Below are positions 1 to 10,559 of a stretch of DNA of 64,000 nt, one piece after another. Source of the DNA: Pseudocercospora fijiensis CIRAD86 (Eukaryota; Ascomycota; Dothideomycetes; Mycosphaerellales; Mycosphaerellaceae); assembly GCF_000340215.1 (NCBI RefSeq), contig NW_006921544.1, forward strand, positions 712,599-776,598. The letters run 5' to 3'. A program made the position numbers and the translations under genes. The notes under the pieces were generated by a model. That model worked only from the letters and a program-made list of their open reading frames with translations, ran no database searches and had not been told where the DNA came from. Within the stretch, counting starts at the first letter, position 1. Every line of letters begins with the position of its first letter.

Positions 1-2045
1 GCTAAAACTCGGCGTCGGTCTATAGCGTATTAATTAGAATTTGTATTTAGTCGTTAGATTAACCTAGGTAGATGCCTATTTTCGTATCTTTTTACCGGCT
101 ATAGGTACCGGCTATACTTATTCTATCTCCGCGCCGTACCTAAATCTAAGGTACGAAGTAAAAACCTAGCGCCTTATATTTACCCGGGTTTCGCGGAGCG
201 TTAAAAAGTAAGGTATAAAGGGTTACAGCTTCCTTCTAATAAGCTACCTTAATAAATATAGCAAATACAGGTCCTACTAACGACTATAATAGACGGTCGA
301 CTATAATAGACGGTTGTACCTTATAGACGGTCGTACCTTATAGACGGTCGTACCTTATAGACGGTCGTACCTTATAGACGGTCGTACCTTATAGACGGTC
401 GTACCTTATAGACGGTCGTATCTTATAGACGGTCGTACCTTATAGGCAATCTTAACACTCTACCTCTGCGGCTAGGTAAGGTTAAGTATAACCGCGAAGT
501 ATAAGCTACCTCGATAAGCGTAGCAAATGCAGGTCCTACTAACGACTATAATAGACGGTCGTACCTTATAGACGGTCGTACCTTATAGGTAATCTTAATA
601 CTCTATCTCCGCGGCTAGGTAAGGTTAAGTATAACCGCGAAGTATAAGCTACCTCGATAAGCGTAGCAAATGCAGGTCCTACTAACGACTATAATATACG
701 GTCGCTATAGACGGTCGTACCTTGTAAGCTATCTTAACACTCTACCTCCGCGGCGAGATAAGGTTAAGTATACGCGCGAAGTACGAGATAATATAGGCTC
801 TTAGTCGTTTAGAGTAACGTACTATACAAATAACTAGGCGTCCTACTCTTATTTACTTACGACCTGTATCTTAGGATACTATTCTCGTACTTCTTTTATA
901 TACCTTTTTAATACTTTACCTATAAGCGCTCCGTAATAACCGAGTAAATATAAGATACTAGGTTTCTACTCGGTATCTTAGCCTTAGAGATAGGGCGGAG
1001 TTAAATTTAGAGGTATAGCCGGCACTCGTAGGCGGTATATAGAGACGGAAGTAAGCCTCTTCCTATAAATTAGCTACTTTATTTAGTATAGCCTACCCTA
1101 TTATACCGGCTATAGGTACCGGCTATATTTTTAACGTTGCCGTACCTGCCTATTTTAGCCGTACCTGCCTTCTTTGTTTACTCTAACGTTACTATAAGGC
1201 AGGCTTGCGCGAAGCTTACTCTATTACCTAGCGATACCGCGATACTACCTCTCTCGCTTTATATAACCTTCGTATCGATACCTATACCTCTACGCTCTAT
1301 ATCTACTACTACCGTAATATCCTCGCTCCGCGCGCGCCTTCGTATACCTTCGTAACGTACTTTTTTATTAATTCGACGACTTTCGTAATACCGAGTCTAC
1401 TCGACTAAGTTACGATGTCTCGTAAGAAAGGACCTAGTACTACTACGGGTCGTAATAAGATCGGTACTACTAGAAAGACTATAGTGTATTAACGTAAGAA
1501 GGCTACTGCCGCTACCGCTAGTAGTAGAAAGACCGTTACGGGTAAGGCTCCGCGGAAGATAACGACTAGCGCTTCTACTACTAGTAGTAATAATCGTCGC
1601 GGCCGTCGATAGCGCCTAGGAAGTAAGTTTTTTCTTCTATAGCCGGTAGCGTAGCCGGCATCTCTACTCCTTTTTACTAATCCCTCTTTAGCCGTAGCCC
1701 TTCGCGAAATTCGGAATTATTAGAAGTATAGTAGACTCCTAGTAGCTAAAACTCCTTTTAGACGACTTGTTCGCGAGATTGCCTAAAGCTAGATAGCGGA
1801 CTGTCGCTTTTAAGCCTCCGTACTAGAGGCCTTTTAGGAGGCTATAGAAGCCTACCTAGTTCGTATCTTCGAATATATATTTCTCTTCTATCTCTTTTCG
1901 AACTATACTAATACTATTTTAGCGGTTAACCTTATAGCTATCTACGCGAAGGGTATTACGGTTATAGATAAGGATTTCAAAGCCCTCGATTAGATTCTTA
2001 AAGGCTAGAATGTCTATATTCGAGATAGTAGTAGGTAGGATAAAT
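1..2045 (+). repeat. Arm A of an inverted duplication carrying an H3-like pseudogene
   Basis: This segment recurs in reverse complement at 36,995-39,185. Bases 1-178 match 38,990-39,185, and about 776-2,035 match 36,995-38,525. The interval 180-775, which holds the tandem array, has no counterpart in arm B, where about 470 bp of unrelated sequence sits instead. Both arms are heavily RIP-mutated and have diverged independently, since each keeps bases the other has lost. The segment includes the H3-like gene and about 600 bp upstream of it. I could not see terminal inverted repeats or a transposase, so whether it is a mobile element or a segmental duplication is open. Confidence 0.8.
241..745 (+). 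repeat. 17-bp tandem array inside a longer compound repeat
   Basis: The 17-bp unit cttatagacggtcgtac runs about nine times from about 294 to 444, and again as one to two copies near 551-584 and 699-725. The blocks are separated by a longer repeated module beginning aagctacct at 241, 503 and 646, with spacings of 262 and 143 bp. The spacing difference is explained by the number of 17-bp units. The array is missing from arm B. It is a minisatellite; no coding role is visible. Confidence 0.9.
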
Positions 2046-2149
2046 ATCCTAGTAGGAAGGATGTTCTTAGTATTATCTATAAGCGTTTTTGTATACGAAA
2101 TAAGTCACTGTTATACGGCGCTGTATACCGCGCTCTAAATACTCTCTAA
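1415..2149 (+). pseudogene. Histone H3/CenH3-like pseudogene, copy A (two introns)
   Basis: Histone H3-fold protein relic; H3 and its centromeric variant form the nucleosome core. The start ATG opens a basic tail (MSRKKGPS). A tail block reading RKTVTGKAPRK resembles the RKSTGGKAPRK of H3. Exon 1 ends at 1622 before a consensus GTAAGT donor; intron 1 is 1623-1691 with a CTAAT branch and TAG acceptor. Across the junction the codons read R-L-GTVALREIR, where L (cta) is the RIP product of P (cca), giving the H3 RPGTVALREIR. Exon 2 (1692-1874) continues with LLVAK.PF.RLVREIA, then RFQ, EAF.EA and EAYLV. Intron 2 is 1875-1922, its GT donor lost by TG-to-TA. Exon 3 gives NLIAIYAKG.T. About 50 further codons follow, longer than canonical H3. 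Stops are RIP-type TAG/TAA. LLVAK recalls fungal CenH3, but loop 1 has H3 length, so the H3 versus CenH3 assignment is open. Confidence 0.82.
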
Positions 2150-2209
2150 GTATATATATATAGTATAGTATGCTTTATTAGCCGTATAAAACAGAACATT
2201 ATAGAGGTC

Positions 2210-3311
2210 TTCGAAAATCCCGTTAGTACTAAGGAGTAAAAAGGCTAACTACGCTGCCGGCTACGTTGCCGGCTACGCTGCCGGCTACGCTACTAGGTCT
2301 TATAAAGAACTAAAAGAAGATAGATATTCTAGTTAATTTGTACTAGTTTGGATTTTTATAAAAAGAAAATAGGGAAAAAGGAGGAAGGTTAAAGAAACTA
2401 ATACTTATAGTTATAGGTATTATCCCTGTTCTCTAGACTATATTATATACCTGCCTTCGCAACTCTACCTAATACTCCTTCTAAATATCCTTATACTCTA
2501 CCTACTAGAAATTTAACTAGGTACCTAGACCTGCAGCTACCTCTATATCTTTTACTATCTTCTATAGGTTAAAGGACTCCTCTATAGCAGCCTCTACCTC
2601 CTTATATAATACGAAGTTACTACCTACGCTATCCTTAATATCTACTAAATAACTAAGAGTTCTAAGGAACGAACTAGCACTCGGCGTTAGTATAGCGAGT
2701 AACTAGTAGAACGCCCTATATAGCTACCTTATAGCTCTTTCGTATACTATACCGATATCGAGGGAGGAGCTGTCCTAGTACTTAATATTAGAGAATAGTT
2801 TAGTAGGAAAGTGTTAGAACTTCTTAAGGAGAGCTTCGAGGGAAATCGATAAGTTCTACCTAGATCTAGATAAAGATATTCTACTAACTAGTTAGGGAAT
2901 TAAACCGTAAACGAAAGGATAAAATTTATACCTAAGGAGTTTAGTTTCCGAACTAAACTATAATGCCTTATATATATATATATATGCTTTTGATTAGTTA
3001 GTGCCCTTAGCTAATTGTCTATAGATTTGAGGTTATATAAGTACCTTTATACAACTACGTAGCCTAAGTAGGATGCGAAAATTCTATAAGTACTAAGGAC
3101 TAAAAATACCGGCTACGCTGCCGGCTATATTGCCGAGTCTTACAAAGGGCTTGCTTAAAGCTACGTATACATTCCTACACTTCTTAAAAACCGATAAATT
3201 ATATAGTTCGAATTAGCTACTTATATAGTTGCTTAGCAAACCAACCTAAACTAAACTAGAGTTTCGGCTTAGCAAACTAAACTAAACCAACCCGAACTAC
3301 TACGGGGTCTA
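2210..3311. mobile_element. Relic ending in a hAT-1-type terminal repeat
   Basis: The right edge at 3,292-3,311 reads cgaactactacggggtcta, the reverse complement of the terminal repeat that opens hAT-1 copy A at 27,483 (tagaccccgtagtagttcgg). Inside it lie A/C-rich direct motifs (gcaaactaaactaaacc). A minus-strand frame over about 2,380-2,960 stays readable if TAG and TAA are taken as lost W/Q codons. I do not recognise its product and it shows no hAT catalytic motif. Clusters of a gccggctacg motif occur at about 2,255-2,300 and 3,108-3,145, each after a similar stretch (tagtactaagga). The left terminus was not found. Confidence 0.5.
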
Positions 3312-6300
3312 GCCTTTAATTACCCTACTTTATTTATCTAGAATAGGATAACCTAGCCTTTAGCTTAGTACTATAGGTTCGGCTAAATAGTAATTCTCTA
3401 TAGATAATAGGACCTATACGAATAAGCTTACTATATTAGCGCTCTTCTAAGGCTTACCTAGGATCCTAGCTTTCGACTAGTACTATAGCGAGACCCTAAC
3501 TAGTAGGTAGCTTAGAGGGTCTAGGTCTACGACGAAATAAATATACTCAAATTCGAATATAACCTATATCTCTTTAAGGCCCTTATAGAAACTAGCATTC
3601 TGCTCTAATATAAGCTAACCTATATAGACGACGAGGTATTAGATTTCTTACCTAGGAGGCTATTAATAACGTCGCGAGCTAGGGAGATAACGAGTATAGG
3701 CTGTCCTTAATTAGAACGCTAGATAGACTTCGGCTTACCTAGATCGAATAAGAGGAGCTCTGCTATACCGATAACCCTAAGGACTTAGGGTTAAATCCGA
3801 GTACTTACGGCGAGCCCCTAGAAGCGGAGTAGGCTATAGAAAGTAGCGAAAAGGGACTACTACTACCTTAGTAGGTATACTAAATCCCGCGTTAAGGCGG
3901 CATTTACCTATATCTACTCGCTTTTACCCTCTACCGTATCTATATTTACTTGCTTTGCCCTAGTCTTTTACTCGCTAGTACCTATATCTACGTATTTAAA
4001 CGGATTATCGACGTATACTAGGATCGTTTACCCCTTTATATATTAGTAGCTAGATAGAGTACTACCTTGGAAGCTTCTTCGTTTCTTCTTTTCCTCTATA
4101 CTACTACTAAGGGTAGGGGCTCTAGTAAGGAGCCCCCGTCCTTAATAATATCCCTAGACCTACTCCCGGGGTAGTCTAAGTAGTAGCCTACTTAAGAAGC
4201 GAGTAAATAATTTTAATTTAGCGAAAATAGGCCTACTAGAAGCTCTTCGTTATATATAGCCCTATAAACAGAAATCTACTCTACGGAGTAAATCTAGAAA
4301 ACCTTACTTCTCCTCGAAGATTTCCTTTATTCAAACCTTTAGGTTGTATTGTTTTAATAGCCTATATTCGCCGACGTATCGAGATTTCTAAGAATCCCGG
4401 GAGCTCCCGCCTATAGTACTTAGCTAGCTAGGATATATTATAACTACTACTACTACCCTATACTACCTATAGACCCCTTAACAACTATGCCTTACTACGG
4501 TAGGGAGTAAAGCGGAGGGGTTAGTATATAATATAATACTAATTCCCTAGATCTAAATACTCTAGTTTTGCCTCCTCGAATCTCGATACTACGCGACTTA
4601 CCTAGGCCCTTAGAAATATTACTACTACCTATACTTTACCCTTTACTTCCTTTTAGATACGTGCCTTACTTCCGGATTTATATATAAACGCGTATATACG
4701 CGTAAGGTAGGTGCCTCTCGCTTCTTCCTATATACCCGCGCCGATACTATAATAAAAAGGCGACCCTTCTTACTAAATCTCTATATAAACAAATATAACT
4801 ATACCGCCTTCCTCTTTATAAAGCGATAGGTACCTATAGTAAACACTTCCCTCCTTAATTTACTACTTAACACCGATATACCCTTTTATCCTCTATACGA
4901 CCTAATACGAAGACCTCCTACTACCTCGAGGAGCGTAATAGTAGAAGGCTCTAGCCGAGACCTTATTACGATTATAGCCTATAGCGGTATTTCCTACCTT
5001 CCTACCGACTAGCGACTAAGCAATTATAATACCCCGCTCGAATAGGTACGGTATCTTTAATCCGCTATCCTATCCTACTAAACCAAAGTAGATATTATCT
5101 ACGATAACCTAGTTTAATATAAAGGCACCGAGCTAACCTATTACCGACTTATAGAGGCGCTTTTTAAAGGGATACTAAAGGTAATAGGGGATGTTCTTCG
5201 TACTAGGGGATCTATAACGATATAGGCCCTTAAGTAGTATATAGGTAACGAATTTATAGCCCTATAAGCTGCTATCTTTCGCGGAAAAGCTACTAAGGAT
5301 CGCCGTAAGAACGATATTACTAATAGCCCTACGTTCTTTAGGAATTATCTAGATCTCTATAATATTCGAGGTAATACTATTAAAGAGATAGCTCGAGTCT
5401 TTAGGCTATAGAAAGATAGAAAACTTAATAGCCTAGTAAACTTCTAGGGCTCCGATTAGGTTACCGAGATTTAGCTAGTTCTACGTATCTTAAGTAACTA
5501 TATATACCGTCGAATACTCGGAGTAAGATAAGGACAGGCAGAAGTTAATACTTTTACCGTTACGGCTAAGGATTGCGTAGTAGATAAGGAAGATAAACCT
5601 CTTAAGGAGGGTAGGAACGAGTACTTTCCCTAGAAAACGGAGGTAGGTAAAGCTAAGCTCGAAGCTATCGGTATTCGAATTAGCTAGCGCGAAGGTCCTG
5701 CTATTATTACTATTACTTCTAATAGCCGTTCCTTCCCGAACCTACTAGGTAGTTATATTAAATATACCGCTTCTAGAACCCTAGGCCTAAAGGTCCCTCG
5801 GTCCCGTATAGGTATATACTAGCGTATTAGTATACCTATTAGATCGCTAGTTATATATAATCCGGCTAGCGACCCCTTAATTAGATTAAATACCCCGTAA
5901 CTGTGCCCTACCCGCCCTACTTAACCTATTAGCTCTCGATAAAATACGCCTCTATAGCGGGATATAACTCGTCTTTATCTCCTAGTTAAGTACTCTACCT
6001 TACTACTAGATCGAACCGGTAGTAGAAGTAGTAATAGTAGCCTTACTCTTAGGGCTCCGCCTATCCGCTAAATTCGAACTACTACGCTTATTCCTCTACT
6101 AGGTAAGACTCGGAGATTAAACCGGCTTAATAAACCAAGTAGAGATCTTGCTATGCCTCTTAATAAGAGCCTAACGGACGACCTCGATATATTAGGTCCT
6201 AAACGAGGCGGTACTATATACTATAAGGAGTTAACCTACGATAAGAACACTTAGATTAGAAACAGCCTAGCCTACTATAGCTATAGTAGATTCTCTAAAG

Positions 6301-9300
6301 CTAACCGAAATGTATTAATGTAGTACGATAGCAAGTCTAATAATACTACGTAGGGTAGAGTAACTGCCCTTATTATAACTGCCCCTTACCCTCCTAGGGT
6401 AGGTAGGTTATTCTATTTATAGTCCGTTCCTTAGCTAATCCGAGTATAGCGTAGGGGCTACTAGCTATCTAAATAGGACGCTATGCTAGACTATACTATA
6501 TAGAAGTATTATATAAGACGTAGAATAGTAACGATGCCGTAAAATTAGTCCTAACAAAGGGAATAAATATCCGTACAAATCCTCCTCGTTTTATAGTCTC
6601 TTCGAGATCCTGTTTTTTTATCCTGTTTTTTAACCTAATCTAGCCTACGGCTATCCGCGTAGCCTCGCCTTCTTTTACTAAGTAGTAACCTAGAGTAGTC
6701 TCGTTTTTATCGTCCCGAGTAGGTCTACCGCTACTAGAGCGAGAGATAGGGTATTTACCGATATCTACCGAAGACGTTACGCGCGGTTACTAAGATCGTC
6801 GCCTTCTCCTTATCGTTAGACGCCGGTTCGAAGGGTATATTTGTCGTTTAGATAGTATAAGAGGGCTACTCTTCTTATATTATCTAAACTTTTAGATACT
6901 AGCTCCTATCCGTTCTTCTTTAAATCTAGCGATTCGTAAACCGTATAAAGACCGGGGACTTAGTTAGCCCGTAGTATCCTCTCTCTTAGTTAGTCGAGTA
7001 GGCCGTTATTATATACGGGTTACTACGCCGTAGTTATCGTCGTCTCGAAACTTTCGAAAAGGGGCTATTTTACGTCGTCGAGGTATGCGAGAACGAATCT
7101 CCTCGTCGCGATTATATTATTACGGCTAAAAGTAGCGGGCGCAAACCGCTACCCTAAACCCCTTACCCTCCTTACTATACTTATACCCGATACCTATTTA
7201 GGACGGTAATTAGGTTCCGAGGAGAGATTAGCTAAGACTAGATAATAGAAATTATAAGAGGCCCTAGATATAAATACCGGAACGACCTGCTTCGTTATCG
7301 GAATAAGCGCCCTAAACTATTTCGAAAAGCTCGCCGCCCTCCTATCTCTTACGACTACCTTAGACTATATTATTTCTTCCCTAAGGCCTATAGCTACGAG
7401 AATAAGATATATAGTCCTCTAATTATCGAATGCGTTACTCTAGCGATCTTCGTAAGGCCTTCTACTATAAGGAGTAGTAGCTAAGGCTAGCTAGGATACC
7501 TAGGTAAGAGATAGTACTATTACCTTAGATAGTCCTAAGCGATAAGGGTTCTACCGAGCTATATAGAGTAGCTATCTTTAGTTAGTATAATAATAAGAAA
7601 GTCGAAGTCGCCGCGGCCTCTCTGCCTTTCGGAAAGATATCCCTATCTAATTAGTTTAAACTATAGGCTATAATATACCTATAGTACTAGCGTAAAGTTA
7701 ATAGAGTTTCGAATAAGAGCTAGCTTCGAACCGCTTTCTATTCTAGATTCTAGTAGGTCTATAGAGGACACCCTATCTACTAGCTCCTTTATAGCCTAAC
7801 TCGCCCCGACCGCGCCCTTAACCTTATCTCCTACCTATACTACGCTAAGATAACTTAACCTAATAACGGTAGCTCGACCGAGTTTACTTATATTAACTAG
7901 TATCCTCTCGACCTCTAAGAAGGCATTACTATAACCTAAGTTTAAGGCTTAGCATCCTTCCCTCCTAAAACCGCTAAGACTACTACGAAGGTCTTCGCTA
8001 GGATCTACTAGCTAGAGGTCTTTAGAAAGTAGTATAAGGAACTTAGGGTACTTCGCTAGAAGAAGGGTACTATATACGCTCTTCGAGATTATATTCTCTC
8101 TATTAACTATAATACCTATTACCTAAATACTAAGATATAGAATACCTTTAATAGCTTTATTACGGGCGATCTAAAAGGCAAGTATCGAAATATAGGCTAG
8201 GAGTAGTACCTAGTCGGTACTCTTAGAGCACGACTAACCCTTCCTTATCTTCTATATAGCATTTAGGCATCCCTAAAGGGTACTAAGCGGATAACTATAC
8301 TTCCTTAGTTCTACCGATACGATTAAATAACTAGAACTCTCGATTACGAAGCTAGAGGTATATTCGAAGAGCTTACCGCTACCTACCGAGTCCTCCTTCC
8401 TAGCCCTACCTCGCCTTCTAGTCTTATAAATAAGTATAGTGCTCCTCTGTACGTATTCCCGGCTATAGTACGCCTACGCAATAATAACCTAATCTTAGAA
8501 GCCTTCGTTAGTCGATCTAAGTAGGATAATACTACGGTATAATAGTATATTTAAAGATTCCTTAGTAACCTTAATTAGGAGGGCTCCTCTTATATACTTA
8601 AGAACTATTTAAAGTAGTATCGAAAGGATATAGTAGCGGCTTACTCTAAAATAATAAGTAAGGTTATTCGACTCGAGTAGGAACGTTTTAGAGAGAAATT
8701 ATTCTTTAAGGCTCTTATTTAGGTACTAAAGGATTAAAAGTATATTCTAAATAACAGTAAGGATTAGTATATACGCCTAAACTTAGAAAACTTCTATAGA
8801 TAATAGCTTGCGCCTAACTCTAGGGAGGAATTTAACTAGGGAGGATAGAAATTTATATACTAATAGGAGCCTAGTAAGGCAGACATTCCTCCTATCTAGC
8901 GGTAGTCTAGCGCTTATCTAGCGAGGCTACTACTTATACTTCGAAAGGTCTCTATATCTAGTAGAGTGCCCGAACGTAAATACTTAATAACTCGGTACCC
9001 CTAGGAGGTAGCCGCCTTAGCTATCTCCGGTAAGGCAGCCCGTACCCTCTATAGCTAATCTAAACAAGCGATAGACCCGCTAGGATATACGAGCTAAAGC
9101 TATACGGACCTAGGCTCTTATCGATTCGTTTAACTAGTAAGGCTATAGAGGCAATTATAGTAGTTAAGGTCGTAAGGAAATTATAGTAGGTAGCTACTCT
9201 TAGTAGGAAGAAATAAGTAGAAGGTATAGTAGCTAGCTAGCTATAAGACCTTCCTAGTATAATTAGATCGGCTCCTTTACCTCTTTAAGACTTCTTAGTC

Positions 9301-10400
9301 TAGGAGGTAGAAAAAGCGTTAGTCTAAGGGCAGACTTCCTAGTCTAGGAGGGAAAATATAGTAGGGAACCCTAGTTTAGTATAGGGGTATACTATTGCTA
9401 CTTTTAATATATAAATAGATAGATAGCTACGACAATAATATAGCGGTAGATATTATTAGCTAGTAACCGGCCCTATACCTATACCCTAGGCTTTAAGCCT
9501 ACGAAAGAGGCCTCCTTCTATAGTATAGACAGATTATAAACCTCGTATAGTATACTATTTATATTATACTTCTATAGTGCCTATATTATAGGGCTCTAGT
9601 TACTAGCCTAAGCGATAGTCTTATTATCCTATCTTGCTAAACATAGCTGCCTATAGTGCTATAGGTTTATATTACCCCTAGTAGCCTATACTATTACTGC
9701 TAGTAGTAGTAATAGTGTTAGTTTCCGTCCTTTTCTAGAGCCGAAGGTAGGGCTATCTCTTTATATCTAATAGGTATAGGTATATCGAAGGTAGTCTTAG
9801 GGTACGAATAGCTATAACCGAAGCGAGGGTATAATAAGAGCCTACGATATAGACGATATAGAAGTATCTTAAGGGGCTATTACGACAAGTAGAGAAATCT
9901 CTTAACGAGGGTATCGCTTTAATCCTAGAAAGCTACAAACCCTTAGGACTATTATAGGTTAGGGCCTAGTCTATAACTTTAGCTAGTTTCTAAGGACTCG
10001 GCTCCGGGTCGAGGACCTATTTAGTACCGCTTACTCGAGATAAGCTACCGCCTACCGGCCTAGTTATAGCCTAGTAACGCGGACTAGTAGCCTAAAGGGG
10101 AGATATATTAATTATCTATTAACCTTACCGGGCCCCGCTAAGACTATCGATAGATAGTAACTTCTAGATAGTAGGTTAGATAACTAGAGAGTCCTCCCTA
10201 TTAATTGGATAGATTGCTTCCCGATTCGTAGCCTCGCTTAGATAGTACTTAGCCTTCTACTAAGAAAAGAAGGTCCCTGCTCCCCCCTCCCCCGCCTAGC
10301 TAAAAGAGATAATAATAGTTAGTAAGGGAGCTAGTCTCTAGGATCTAGGTATAAACCGAGGTTATAGTTCCCTCCTCCGAGCGGCTTTTATTAGAAATTA
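3312..10400 (+). other. RIP-mutated region with long unidentified read-through frames
   Basis: No intact gene. Plus-strand frames remain readable for hundreds of codons if TAG/TAA are treated as RIP products: about 3,540-3,670, 5,160-6,400, 6,750-7,950 and 7,970-9,150. The third and fourth are rich in Arg, Tyr and Leu. I looked for RT, integrase, transposase and helicase motifs in these frames and found none I trust. The length and shared strand suggest one large transposon or two adjacent genes. No flanking direct or inverted repeats were recognised. Confidence 0.4.
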
Positions 10401-10559
10401 CTAATTTAAGCTCCTAGTAGTATCTAGGCGACTACTAGGAGGCTAAATCCTATTACTACCTCGGGGATATTATTAGGAAAATAGCCTAACGTACTACTTT
10501 CTCCTTCCTATAGCAATATTAAAACAAACCCATAAACGACTATACTAAAAACACTTTTA

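Noticed and set aside
1137..1355. 72-codon open stretch upstream of H3-like copy A
   Set aside because: In arm B the same region (about 37,590-37,790) has stops and frame differences, and no family is recognisable. Probably chance openness in sequence where RIP made few stops in that frame.
1150..1400. Possible divergent histone H4 gene opposite the H3-like gene, as in fungal H3-H4 pairs
   Set aside because: The reverse strand reads ERRGIGI and SERGSIAV, loosely like H4, but the spacing needs gaps and the H4 core motifs are missing. Not supported.
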